A stretch of 64,000 bases of DNA from an uncultured Blautia sp. (lineage in GTDB: Bacteria > Bacillota > Clostridia > Lachnospirales > Lachnospiraceae), in the NCBI RefSeq assembly GCF_934424005.1, contig NZ_CAKRXI010000001.1:1-64000 (forward strand), given 5' to 3'. Of the stretch, positions 18,304 to 26,917 are shown piece by piece. The notes below the pieces were generated by a model that was not told the DNA's origin, did not search any database, and worked only from the letters and a program-made list of their open reading frames with translations. How positions within the stretch are numbered: position 1 is the stretch's first letter; every line of letters begins with the position of its first letter. The translations under genes and the position numbers were made by a program.

Positions 18304-20619
18304 ATGAAAAGTCCTCTGAGAAAAAGAATTCCCCGTGAACTGAAAGGGGAGATTGGAAAATATCTGGTTGTATTCATCTTGATGGTTGCGACGATTGGTA
18401 TGGTGTCCGGATTTCTGGTTGCAGATGGGAGCATGATCCAGGCATACGATGAAGGATTTGAAAAATACAATATTGAAGATGGAAATTTTCGTACCGGAGA
18501 GCGTCTGTATCGAGGTCAGCGCGAGGCAATTGAAGAGGAAGGTGTCAAAATCTATGAAAACTATTATATAGAAGATTCTCTTTCAAATGGAAGCACAATG
18601 CGCTTTTTTAAAAACCGTACAGATGTCAATAAGGTCTGCCTGATGGACGGGAAGCTGGCAGAGAAAACGGGTGAGATCGCAATTGACCGTATGTATGCAG
18701 ATAATAATGATCTGAAGATAGGAGATACACTGGATGACGGGACAAAGTCCTGGACGATCACCGGGCTGGTTGCATTATCAGATTACAGCTGTTTGTTTCA
18801 GAATAATAACGATTCTATGTTTGATGCTGTAAAGTTTGGAGTAGGCGTAGTGACGGATGAAGAATTTGATTCTCTGGATCAGGATAAGCTGCAATATAAT
18901 TATGCATGGACCTACAATGAAAAACCGCAGACAGAACTCGAGGAAAAGAATGTTTCGGAAGATCTGATGAAGGCAATGGGAAAAGTTGTCACTTTGGAAA
19001 ATTTTGTGCCACAATATCAGAATCAGGCGATTATATTTACTGGAGATGATATGGGAAGTGACAAGGCAATGATGATCATGCTTCTCTATATCATCATCGT
19101 GATCATGGCCTTTGTATTTGGCATCACGACCAGTAATACGATTGCAAAAGAAGCTGGTGTCATCGGAACACTCCGGGCATCCGGCTATACAAAAAATGAG
19201 CTGATCCGGCATTATATGACTCTTCCGGTGATCGTAACGCTGGTGGGCGCGCTGATCGGTAATATTTTAGGTTATACGGCATTTAAGGATGTATGTGCCG
19301 GTATGTATTATGGAAGCTACAGTCTGCCGACTTATGTGACAATCTGGAATGCAGAAGCTTTTCTTATGACGACAGTAGTTCCGGTAATAATTATGTTTGT
19401 AGTTAACTATGCGGTTCTGCATCATAAGCTGAAGCTGTCGCCGCTTAAATTTCTGCGAAGAGATCTTTCTTCCAGAAAGCAGAGACGTGCGGTTTATCTC
19501 AGTCCGCGAATGAAAATTTTTCACAGATTCCGCCTGCGCGTGATCTTTCAGAATATCAGCAATTATCTTGTCCTTTTTGTGGGGATCATATTTGCAAATC
19601 TGCTTCTGATGTTTGGCCTTCTGCTCCCGTCCGCACTGGATCATTACCAGCTGGAGATCCAGAACAATATGCTGGCAAAATATCAGTATATGCTTTCAAT
19701 GCCGGTAAGTGTGATGGGTGGCAGTAATAAGCTTGAAAGTATGCTGGATATGCTGTTGTTTGCACATGACGCAAAAACAGATAATGAAGACGCAGAAGAA
19801 TTCAGTGCTTACTCACTGAATACACTTCCGACCAAATACAAAAGTGAAGAAGTAACACTCTATGGCGTTCACGATGACAGCAAGTACATTGATGTGGATT
19901 TTTCAGATGGCGTGTATATTTCAAAAGCGTATGCAGATAAATTCCTGCTGAAACCGGGAGATTCGATCACACTCAAAGAAAAATATGAGGATGACGAGTA
20001 TACTTTTAAAATCAGTGGAATTTATGATTATAATGGCAGTCTATGTATTTTCATGCCACAGGAGGAATTGAATCAGACCTTTGATCTGGGTGATGATTAT
20101 TTCAGCGGATATTTCAGCAACACGGAGATCACGGATATTGACAGTAGCTACATAGGTTCAGTGATCGACCTGGATGCACTGACAAAGATTTCCAGACAGC
20201 TGAGTGTTTCTATGGGAAGTATGATGGGGATGGTAAATTTATTTGCAGTTGCAATCTATATGATCCTGATATATCTTCTCTCTAAGATCATAATTGAAAA
20301 AAATGCACAGTCGATTTCGATGACGAAGATTCTTGGTTATACCAATGGTGAGATCAGCAGGCTATACATCTTGTCTACGTCGATCGTGATTGTTTTGTGC
20401 CTTCTGATCAGCCTGCCAATTGAGACTACGATCATGGAAGTTCTGTTCAGGGAAATGATGCTGCAGAGTATCTCCGGATGGATCGCGCTTTGGATTGACC
20501 CGATGATCTATGTACAGATGTTTGTGATCGGGCTTGTGACATATGCAGTGGTTGCACTTCTGGAATACAGAAAAATCCGGAAAGTACCGATGGGTGAGGC
20601 ACTTAAAAATGCGGAGTAA
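18304..20619 (+). CDS. FtsX-like ABC transporter permease
   Basis: 771 residues with two FtsX domains. There is one N-terminal membrane segment (~17-38), a large extracellular domain, three segments around 255-370, a further segment near 415-440, a second extracellular domain (~450-630), and three C-terminal segments ending in VALLEYRKIRKVPMGEALKNAE. That closing motif is usual for the family. It pairs with the ATPase encoded just before it. The substrate is unknown; it differs from MacB in having no TolC link and resembles large Gram-positive exporters. Confidence 0.9.
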   Translation: MKSPLRKRIPRELKGEIGKYLVVFILMVATIGMVSGFLVADGSMIQAYDEGFEKYNIEDGNFRTGERLYRGQREAIEEEGVKIYENYYIEDSLSNGSTMRFFKNRTDVNKVCLMDGKLAEKTGEIAIDRMYADNNDLKIGDTLDDGTKSWTITGLVALSDYSCLFQNNNDSMFDAVKFGVGVVTDEEFDSLDQDKLQYNYAWTYNEKPQTELEEKNVSEDLMKAMGKVVTLENFVPQYQNQAIIFTGDDMGSDKAMMIMLLYIIIVIMAFVFGITTSNTIAKEAGVIGTLRASGYTKNELIRHYMTLPVIVTLVGALIGNILGYTAFKDVCAGMYYGSYSLPTYVTIWNAEAFLMTTVVPVIIMFVVNYAVLHHKLKLSPLKFLRRDLSSRKQRRAVYLSPRMKIFHRFRLRVIFQNISNYLVLFVGIIFANLLLMFGLLLPSALDHYQLEIQNNMLAKYQYMLSMPVSVMGGSNKLESMLDMLLFAHDAKTDNEDAEEFSAYSLNTLPTKYKSEEVTLYGVHDDSKYIDVDFSDGVYISKAYADKFLLKPGDSITLKEKYEDDEYTFKISGIYDYNGSLCIFMPQEELNQTFDLGDDYFSGYFSNTEITDIDSSYIGSVIDLDALTKISRQLSVSMGSMMGMVNLFAVAIYMILIYLLSKIIIEKNAQSISMTKILGYTNGEISRLYILSTSIVIVLCLLISLPIETTIMEVLFREMMLQSISGWIALWIDPMIYVQMFVIGLVTYAVVALLEYRKIRKVPMGEALKNAE

Positions 20620-20641
20620 TAAAAAAAGTTCCCACTTTATA

Positions 20642-20670
20642 TTGTTAACGTGCTAAATAACTGTTATAAT
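20642..20670 (+). promoter_or_regulatory. Promoter of the chorismate mutase/shikimate kinase gene
   Basis: TTGTTA (20642-20647), 17-base spacer, TATAAT (20665-20670), about 80 bases before the start codon. Confidence 0.6.
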
Positions 20671-20752
20671 GAGCAAATAGTGATGCAGTGAACAAAGGGA
20701 ATATAAAGTGTTCACAGCGATAAATTTGTTTATAAGAGAGGGAACGATACAT

Positions 20753-21541
20753 ATGAATCAGTTGGAAGTACTTCGAGAGAGCCTTGGACAGTGTGATGAG
20801 ATTGTGCTGGATGCATTACTTATGCGTAACAGAATCGTAGAAGATATCATGGCTTACAAAGAAGCAAATGATATTCCGATCCTTCAGCCGGAGCAGGAAG
20901 CAAAACAGAGAGAATGGCTGAACCGCAGAATGGAAGGCAGACGCCATAAAGATGAAGTGACTGCTGTTTTTGAAGAAATTACCAGAAACAGTAAGAGAAT
21001 CCAGGCACGTAAACTGTTTGATTACAATATTGTACTGATCGGTTTCATGGGTGCAGGTAAATCTACGATTTCTGATTTCCTGCGGACAGTATTCGCAATG
21101 GAAGTTGTAGAGATGGACCAGATCATTGCCGAGAGAGAGGGAATGTCCATTTCTGATATTTTTGAGACATATGGAGAAGAGTATTTCCGTAATCTGGAGA
21201 CAGAACTTCTTATAGAAATGCAGTCCAAGACCAATGTAGTTATTTCCTGTGGCGGTGGTGTGCCGATGAGAGAACGCAATGTAGTCGAAATGAAGAAGAA
21301 TGGACGTGTTGTACTTCTGACAGCCAAACCGGAGACAATCTTAAGCCGTGTCAAAGATAATCACGACAGACCACTTCTGGAAGGTAACAAGAACGTTGAC
21401 TTTATTGCAGATCTGATGGAAAAACGTCGTGAGAAATACCAGGCAGCAGCTGATATTGTGATTGAGACAGATGGTAAGGATAAACTGGAAATCTGTGAAG
21501 AACTTGTTCAGAGAATCCGTGCACTTGACGCAGAAGAATAG
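20753..21541 (+). CDS. aroK: Bifunctional chorismate mutase / shikimate kinase fusion
   Basis: 262 residues made of two enzymes of the aromatic amino-acid pathway. Residues ~1-88 are an all-helical AroQ-type chorismate mutase (LRESLGQCDEIVLDALLMRN, then VEDIMAYKEAND), which turns chorismate to prephenate. Residues ~92-262 are shikimate kinase, with P-loop GFMGAGKST near residue 97-105, the substrate aspartate in VVEMDQIIAE, SCGGGVPMRERN, and RPLLEG in the lid. The two act three steps apart, so there is no direct channelling between them. ATG 20753 is chosen because MNQLEVLRESL fits the mutase start; the open frame back to 20708 is weakly supported. Confidence 0.9.
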   Translation: MNQLEVLRESLGQCDEIVLDALLMRNRIVEDIMAYKEANDIPILQPEQEAKQREWLNRRMEGRRHKDEVTAVFEEITRNSKRIQARKLFDYNIVLIGFMGAGKSTISDFLRTVFAMEVVEMDQIIAEREGMSISDIFETYGEEYFRNLETELLIEMQSKTNVVISCGGGVPMRERNVVEMKKNGRVVLLTAKPETILSRVKDNHDRPLLEGNKNVDFIADLMEKRREKYQAAADIVIETDGKDKLEICEELVQRIRALDAEE

Positions 21542-21612
21542 GATGAACGAAGTGAACAGCAACATGTCAATAGCATAAAATTATTGTTTTTTTAATGAAC
21601 ATATCGAAAATG

Positions 21613-21641
21613 TCCAGATGCATGCCATCTGGATGTTTTTT
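21613..21641 (+). terminator. Intrinsic terminator after the chorismate mutase/shikimate kinase gene
   Basis: TCCAGATG (21613-21620) pairs with CATCTGGA (21626-21633), followed by a T-run. Confidence 0.8.
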
Positions 21642-21681
21642 TATCACAAAAATTGAAAGATATATCAAAAAACAGTCCATT

Positions 21682-21711
21682 TTGTTTAATATATCCATAT
21701 GGTATTATAAT
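21682..21711 (+). promoter_or_regulatory. Promoter of the sugar ABC importer operon
   Basis: TTGTTT (21682-21687), 18-base spacer, TATAAT (21706-21711). The weak -35 fits an activator-dependent promoter, such as one driven by the AraC-type regulator at 28466. Confidence 0.5.
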
Positions 21712-21771
21712 TTCATCAAAAAGCTATACAAAATAGCTAAAGAGCGAAAACAAAAATGGGAGGTTTCTTTT

Positions 21772-22902
21772 ATGAAGAAAAAATTAGTTTTAGCGATGGC
21801 AGCAACAATGGCAATCACATCTTGTGCAGTTCCGGTACTTGCAGATGATGCAGCAGCTGAAGGCGGAAAGATTGGTATCTCAATGCCAACACAGTCTCTG
21901 GAACGTTGGAACAGAGATGGTTCTTATCTGGAAGAACAGTTCAAAGCAGCTGGCTATGATGTAGAGCTGACATACTCCGATAACGAAACAGACCGTCAGG
22001 TAAATGATATCCAGAACCTGATCTCCGATGGAGTTAACCTCTTGGTAGTTGCAGCTATCGATGGTGAAGCACTTAATACAGTTATGGATGAAGCAGCAGA
22101 TGCAGGAATCCCGGTTATCGCTTATGACCGTCTGATCAAATCCGATGCAGTTTCCTATTACATCTCCTTCGATAACTATACAGTAGGTACTCTGCAGGGC
22201 CAGTACGTAATCGATACTCTGGATCTTGACAATGCAGGCGATAAAACATACAACATCGAGTTCACAGCTGGTGACCCGGCAGATAACAACGCTGGATACT
22301 TCTTCAACGGAGCATATGATACTCTGAAACCATATCTGGATGCAGGTACACTGAACGTAGTATCCGGACAGACAGATTTCGACTCTGTTGCAACAGCACA
22401 GTGGGATACACAGACAGCTCTCGAAAGAATGCAGAACATCCTTGCTTCTTACTATGCAGATGGAACTCAGCTCGATGTAGCTCTTTGCTCCAATGACTCT
22501 ACAGCACTTGGTGTTACACAGGCTATCGAATCTGACTATGCAGGTAAAAACGACGTTCTGATCACAGGACAGGATGGTGACGAAGCTAACCTTGCAAACA
22601 TCGTAGACGGAAAACAGTCCATGACAGTTTACAAAGCAGTTGCAAACGAAGCAGTTGTTACTCTTGACCTTGCAGAAGCAATGCTGAAAGGTGACACAAT
22701 TGATGATTCTCTGATCACAAACTCCAAATGGGATTTCGACTGTGCATATGATACAGAATCCTATGAAACATCTGAAGGACATAAATGCCCATCATTCCTT
22801 CTGGTTCCTACAGTTGTAACAAAAGACAACATGAAAGAAGAACTGGTTGACACAGGATACTATACACAGGACGATGACGGATATCTTCATCCAGCACAGT
22901 AA
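21772..22902 (+). CDS. Sugar ABC transporter substrate-binding protein (XylF/ChvE type)
   Basis: 376 residues. The signal peptide MKKKLVLAMAATMAITSC could end either at the lipobox-like ITSC or at the signal-peptidase I site VLADD. The body is a two-lobed periplasmic-binding fold of the xylose/multiple-monosaccharide group: KIGISMPTQSLERWNRDG, DIQNLISDGVNLLVVAAIDG, VIAYDRLI, ITGQDGDEANL. It delivers an aldose to the permease encoded downstream. Strong ribosome site GGGAGG. The frame is open back to 21595, but that segment spans the promoter. A stable hairpin after the gene likely makes it the most abundant product of the operon. The exact sugar is not readable. Confidence 0.92.
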   Translation: MKKKLVLAMAATMAITSCAVPVLADDAAAEGGKIGISMPTQSLERWNRDGSYLEEQFKAAGYDVELTYSDNETDRQVNDIQNLISDGVNLLVVAAIDGEALNTVMDEAADAGIPVIAYDRLIKSDAVSYYISFDNYTVGTLQGQYVIDTLDLDNAGDKTYNIEFTAGDPADNNAGYFFNGAYDTLKPYLDAGTLNVVSGQTDFDSVATAQWDTQTALERMQNILASYYADGTQLDVALCSNDSTALGVTQAIESDYAGKNDVLITGQDGDEANLANIVDGKQSMTVYKAVANEAVVTLDLAEAMLKGDTIDDSLITNSKWDFDCAYDTESYETSEGHKCPSFLLVPTVVTKDNMKEELVDTGYYTQDDDGYLHPAQ

Positions 22903-22952
22903 GCAGAAAAAATTGCTTAAGTAACCAATAAAACATGTAATTTGAAATTTTA

Positions 22953-22983
22953 GGGCGGGGTGAAGAGCCCCGCCCGATTTTTT
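22953..22983 (+). terminator. Intercistronic terminator between binding protein and ATPase
   Basis: GGGCGGGG (22953-22960) pairs with CCCCGCCC (22968-22975), followed by GATTTTTT. It lies just before the next gene of the same operon, so it probably attenuates downstream expression and gives excess binding protein, as is usual in ABC import operons. Confidence 0.75.
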
Positions 22984-22999
22984 GAAAGGGGGCGCCATT

Positions 23000-24541
23000 T
23001 TGGCAGACAATATTTTAGTAATGGATCACATTACAAAAGAGTTCCCCGGTGTCAAAGCTCTGGACAATGTAAATCTTGAAGTCCAGCGAGGAGAGATTCA
23101 CGCGCTGATCGGTGAAAACGGTGCGGGAAAATCCACACTGATGAACGTTTTAAGTGGTCAGTATCCATATGGAAGTTATACAGGTACAGTTACCTATGAA
23201 GGTGAGGAATGTAAGTTTAAAAACCTGAACGACAGTGAAGCGAAAGGAATCGTTATCATCCATCAGGAACTTGCGCTGATTCCGTTACTTTCTATTGGCG
23301 AGAATATGTTTCTCGGAAACGAGATTAAGAATAAAAGAGGCAGCATTGACTGGGACAGAACATACAGTGAAGCAGAAAAACACATGGCACAGGTTGGACT
23401 CCATGAATCTGCACAGACACTGATCAAAGATATCGGAACAGGTAAACAGCAGCTGGTAGAGATCGCAAAGGCATTCTCCAAGAAGGTTAAACTTCTGATC
23501 TTGGATGAGCCTACTTCATCTCTGAATGATGAAGATGCAAAAATGCTCCTGGATCTTCTGATGGAATTCAAGAAGAACGGACTGACCTCTATCATCATTA
23601 CACATAAACTGAATGAGATCATCTACTGTGCAGACCGCTGTACGATCATCCGAGATGGTACAACGATCGAGACACTGACCAAGGGTGTAGATGATTTAAG
23701 TGAAGACCGTATCATTAAAGGTATGGTTGGCCGTTCTATGGATGACCGTTATCCTACCAGAAAACATAATGTCAGCAAAGAGGTTATGCTGGAAGTAAAA
23801 GACTGGACTGTTCATCATCCACTCTATCCTGAGAAGATCGTAGATAATAAAATCAACTGTAAAGTACATAAAGGTGAAGTTGTCGGTTTCTCAGGACTGC
23901 AGGGTGCAGGACGTACCGAGTTTGCAATGTCTGTATTTGGTAAGAGCTACGGATCCAATATTTCCGGTGAACTTTATATCAAGGGAGAAAAAGTAAATTT
24001 CAAGAATCCACACGATGCGATCCGTCATGGTCTTGCATATGTTACAGAAGATCGTAAGACAAACGGACTGATTCTCGGAGAATCTATTCGATTTAATACA
24101 ACACTTGCAAGACTTTCCAAAGTCTGCGAGAAGGGCGTCATCAATACAGATATGGAAGTTCATCTGGCAGATGAGATGACAAAGGAAATGGGAACCAAGA
24201 CTCCTTCCAATGAGCAGAAAATCGGTAACCTTTCCGGTGGTAACCAGCAGAAAGCTCTGCTTGGTAAGTGGATGTTTACAGAACCGGATATCCTGATTCT
24301 GGATGAACCTACACGAGGTATCGATGTAGGTGCAAAATATGATATCTACTGCCTGATCAATAAGATGGTAGAAGATGGAAAATCAGTCATTATGATTTCT
24401 TCTGAAATGCCGGAACTTCTCGGTATGTGTGACCGAATCTATGTTATGAGTGAAGGCCGTCTGGCTGGTGAATTTACAGCGGAAGAGGCAACTCAGGAAC
24501 GTATCATGGCTTCGATCATGCAGGAACAGAATAAAAAATAA
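23000..24541 (+). CDS. Sugar ABC transporter ATP-binding protein, double-domain (XylG/GguA type)
   Basis: About 513 residues with two fused ABC cassettes. The first has Walker A GENGAGKSTLMNVLSG and the family stretch ITKEFPGVKALDNVNL. The second cassette begins near residue 260 and carries LSGGNQQKALLGKWM, DILILDEPTRGIDVG and a degenerate Walker A (GLQGAGRTEFAMSVFG), as expected for CUT2 ATPases. The start is a rare TTG at 23000, giving (M)ADNILVMDHITKEF, with AAAGGGGG placed before it; the frame is also open from TTG 22982, but that overlaps the ribosome site. Confidence 0.92.
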   Translation: MADNILVMDHITKEFPGVKALDNVNLEVQRGEIHALIGENGAGKSTLMNVLSGQYPYGSYTGTVTYEGEECKFKNLNDSEAKGIVIIHQELALIPLLSIGENMFLGNEIKNKRGSIDWDRTYSEAEKHMAQVGLHESAQTLIKDIGTGKQQLVEIAKAFSKKVKLLILDEPTSSLNDEDAKMLLDLLMEFKKNGLTSIIITHKLNEIIYCADRCTIIRDGTTIETLTKGVDDLSEDRIIKGMVGRSMDDRYPTRKHNVSKEVMLEVKDWTVHHPLYPEKIVDNKINCKVHKGEVVGFSGLQGAGRTEFAMSVFGKSYGSNISGELYIKGEKVNFKNPHDAIRHGLAYVTEDRKTNGLILGESIRFNTTLARLSKVCEKGVINTDMEVHLADEMTKEMGTKTPSNEQKIGNLSGGNQQKALLGKWMFTEPDILILDEPTRGIDVGAKYDIYCLINKMVEDGKSVIMISSEMPELLGMCDRIYVMSEGRLAGEFTAEEATQERIMASIMQEQNKK

Positions 24542-24581
24542 GAAATAGTGACTGAAAAGTTACTGGGAAAGGGGTAAAAAA

Positions 24582-25739
24582 ATGAAATTTAATGTAAAAG
24601 ATTTCTTAAGAAAATATACAATGGTCATTGCACTGGTGATCGTATTTATCCTGTTCTGTGGATTGACAAACGGAAGACTCCTGTATGCACAGAACATGTC
24701 AAACTTAATGCTTCAGAATGGTTATGTTCTCGTTCTTGCCTGTGGTATGTTATTATGTATCCTGACAGGTGGTAACATCGACCTTTCTGTTGGTGCTGTA
24801 ATCTGTCTGGTTGGCGGTCTTGCAGCAGTACTTATCAGCAACAAGGGAATGAACCCATATCTGACCATCATCATCTGCCTGGTTGTTGGACTTCTGGTAG
24901 GTATCTGGCAGGGTTACTGGATCGGTTACAAACGTATCCCTCCATTCATCACAACGCTTGCTGGTATGTTCATCTTCCGTGGATTTGGACGTCTGATTCT
25001 GGACAACAAAACTGTTTCTATCCAGAACAAAGATTTCCTGAAAGTATTTACTTCTTATATTAATATTCCTGGACTGGATGACACTGCAAACTATTCAGCA
25101 TTGATCGTTGGTATTGTTGTTGCTGTATATGTAATCTTCAGTGTAGTTCGTTCCAGAGCAAACAAAGCAAAAAGAGGATATCGTCAGAATACAGCATTTT
25201 CTGATTACAGCAAAGCTGTTATCATCGCAGCAGTTATTCTCTGGTACTGCTACAAACTGTTCCAGTACAAAGGTATCTCCGTAATGTTCATCTGGGTAGT
25301 TGCAATCTGCCTGATCTACAACTTTATTACATCCAAAACAGCATTTGGACGTTATTTCTACGCAATTGGTGGTAATGAGAAAGCTACACAGCTTTCCGGT
25401 ATTGATACAAACAAAGTTTACTTCATTGCATATGTAAACATGGGACTTCTTGCAGGTCTTGCAGGTCTTCTCTGTGCAGCACGTGTAGGTTCTGTAAATG
25501 GTAGCACAGGTACTTCCTTCGAAATGGATGCAATCGGTTCCTGTTTCATCGGTGGTGCTTCTGCATATGGCGGCAGCGGTACTGTAGGCGGTGTTGTAAT
25601 CGGTGCACTTCTCCTTGGTGTTATCAACATGGGTATGTCAATCATGGGTATCGGTGATTCCTGGCAGTACGTAGTAAAAGGTGCCGTACTTCTGATCGCA
25701 GTAGTATTCGATGTATTATCCAACAGAAAGAATGGATGA
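24582..25739 (+). CDS. Sugar ABC transporter permease (XylH/GguB type)
   Basis: 385 residues with about ten membrane segments. Typical CUT2 permease motifs are GGNIDLSVGAVICLVGG near residue 65, IPPFITTLAGMFIFRG, GRYFYAIGGNEKATQLSGI, and the late glycine-rich GGASAYGGSGTVGGVVIGA. It forms the channel for the binding protein and ATPase encoded upstream. The gene starts 40 bases after the ATPase gene with AAAGGGG before its ATG. A terminator follows at 25775. Confidence 0.93.
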   Translation: MKFNVKDFLRKYTMVIALVIVFILFCGLTNGRLLYAQNMSNLMLQNGYVLVLACGMLLCILTGGNIDLSVGAVICLVGGLAAVLISNKGMNPYLTIIICLVVGLLVGIWQGYWIGYKRIPPFITTLAGMFIFRGFGRLILDNKTVSIQNKDFLKVFTSYINIPGLDDTANYSALIVGIVVAVYVIFSVVRSRANKAKRGYRQNTAFSDYSKAVIIAAVILWYCYKLFQYKGISVMFIWVVAICLIYNFITSKTAFGRYFYAIGGNEKATQLSGIDTNKVYFIAYVNMGLLAGLAGLLCAARVGSVNGSTGTSFEMDAIGSCFIGGASAYGGSGTVGGVVIGALLLGVINMGMSIMGIGDSWQYVVKGAVLLIAVVFDVLSNRKNG

Positions 25740-25774
25740 TAGAAGCAGATAACAAATCAATAAAATGAATGACG

Positions 25775-25807
25775 AGGGTCATTGCGTGTGGCGCAATGGC
25801 CCTTTTT
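25775..25807 (+). terminator. Terminator of the sugar importer operon
   Basis: AGGGTCATTGCG pairs with CGCAATGGCCCT (one G-U pair) around a 5-base loop, followed by TTTTT. It separates the importer operon from the sensor operon that follows. Confidence 0.8.
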
Positions 25808-25894
25808 ATAACTGGATATGAAATGGACAACAACACTTTTGCACTATGGAGTGGAATATGTTACACTGATATCTGGTAAAAATAAACAGAAAGA

Positions 25895-26917
25895 ATGAAA
25901 GCTATGAAGAAATTTACACTGACAGTTTTTTGTATCCTGGCAGGCTGCATTTTTTTTCTTTCCGGTATCTGGATTTATTTTCAGAAAAGTCTGGACAGAG
26001 TTGAGCTTGGAGAAGGAGAGCATGCGACAAGCTATCAGAGACATTATCTGATGATCTCCAATGATAAAGATACTGATATGTGGCAATCGGTTTATGAGAG
26101 TGCATCCAAAGCTGCGGAAAGTGAAAATGCATATGTGGAAATGCTCACTCCGGAGCAGATGAACGGATACTCACAGGCAGATTGTCTGAAGATTGGAATC
26201 GCTTCCCAGGTGGATGGAATCATTCTGGAAGCGGATGGAAGCAAAGAAGAACAGCATCTGATCAATGAAGCATTGAAGGAAAAAATCCCTGTAGTAACGG
26301 TTATGACGGATGATACTGCAACAGGCAGGATCAGTTTTGTCGGCTTAAACAGCTATCAGATGGGAAGCGCCTACACAGAGCAGATCAAGGGTCTGCTTAA
26401 GGCGGAGGGAACTACCAGTGTCATGTTTCTTTCAACATCAGCGTCAAAAACACAGGAGAGCAATCTGGTCTATTCACAGGTAAAAAAAGAGCTTGAAGAA
26501 GTGAAAAAAGAGAGACAGTATGTCGATATGACCGAATACTGTGTGGACAGCAGTGCGGATTTTGATACAGAGGAATTTGTCCGTGACATGTTTGTAAATG
26601 AAGAAGAACTGCCTGATATTCTGGTATGTATGGATGAGGTTGTAACAGAATGTGTCTATCAGGCACTGATCGACTACAACCAGGTTGGAAATGTCAAGGT
26701 GATAGGATATTATTATTCTGAAATGATTCTGGATGCAATTGATAAGGGAATTATTTCTTCAGCGATTGCGCTGGATATGGAAGAGATAGGAAGATACAGT
26801 ATCAATGCACTCGACGAATATCTTACTCTGGGGCACAGCAACGGATATTACAGTGTAAATCAGCATGTGATCACAAAGGATAATACAGGGGACTACAGGA
26901 CGGAGGACAAGGGATGA
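25895..26917 (+). CDS. Membrane-anchored sugar-binding sensor protein (XylFII-like)
   Basis: 340 residues. An N-terminal hydrophobic segment (residues ~7-27, FTLTVFCILAGCIFFLSGI) acts as a membrane anchor; LAGC within it looks like a lipobox, but the hydrophobic run continues past the Cys, which favours an uncleaved anchor. The rest is a LacI/RbsB-type two-lobed binding domain facing outside. It overlaps the kinase gene by 4 bases (ATGA). In Clostridium beijerinckii the equivalent XylFII binds xylose and presses on the LytS kinase; the same three-gene order here supports that role, though the ligand is inferred. ATG 25904 is a possible alternative start. Confidence 0.85.
   Translation: MKAMKKFTLTVFCILAGCIFFLSGIWIYFQKSLDRVELGEGEHATSYQRHYLMISNDKDTDMWQSVYESASKAAESENAYVEMLTPEQMNGYSQADCLKIGIASQVDGIILEADGSKEEQHLINEALKEKIPVVTVMTDDTATGRISFVGLNSYQMGSAYTEQIKGLLKAEGTTSVMFLSTSASKTQESNLVYSQVKKELEEVKKERQYVDMTEYCVDSSADFDTEEFVRDMFVNEEELPDILVCMDEVVTECVYQALIDYNQVGNVKVIGYYYSEMILDAIDKGIISSAIALDMEEIGRYSINALDEYLTLGHSNGYYSVNQHVITKDNTGDYRTEDKG

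Noticed and set aside
21880-22782. 300-codon minus-strand open frame opposite the sugar-binding protein
   Set aside because: Its product is Cys/Val/Ile-rich without any recognisable domain and lacks a ribosome site; it mirrors the codon use of the real gene.
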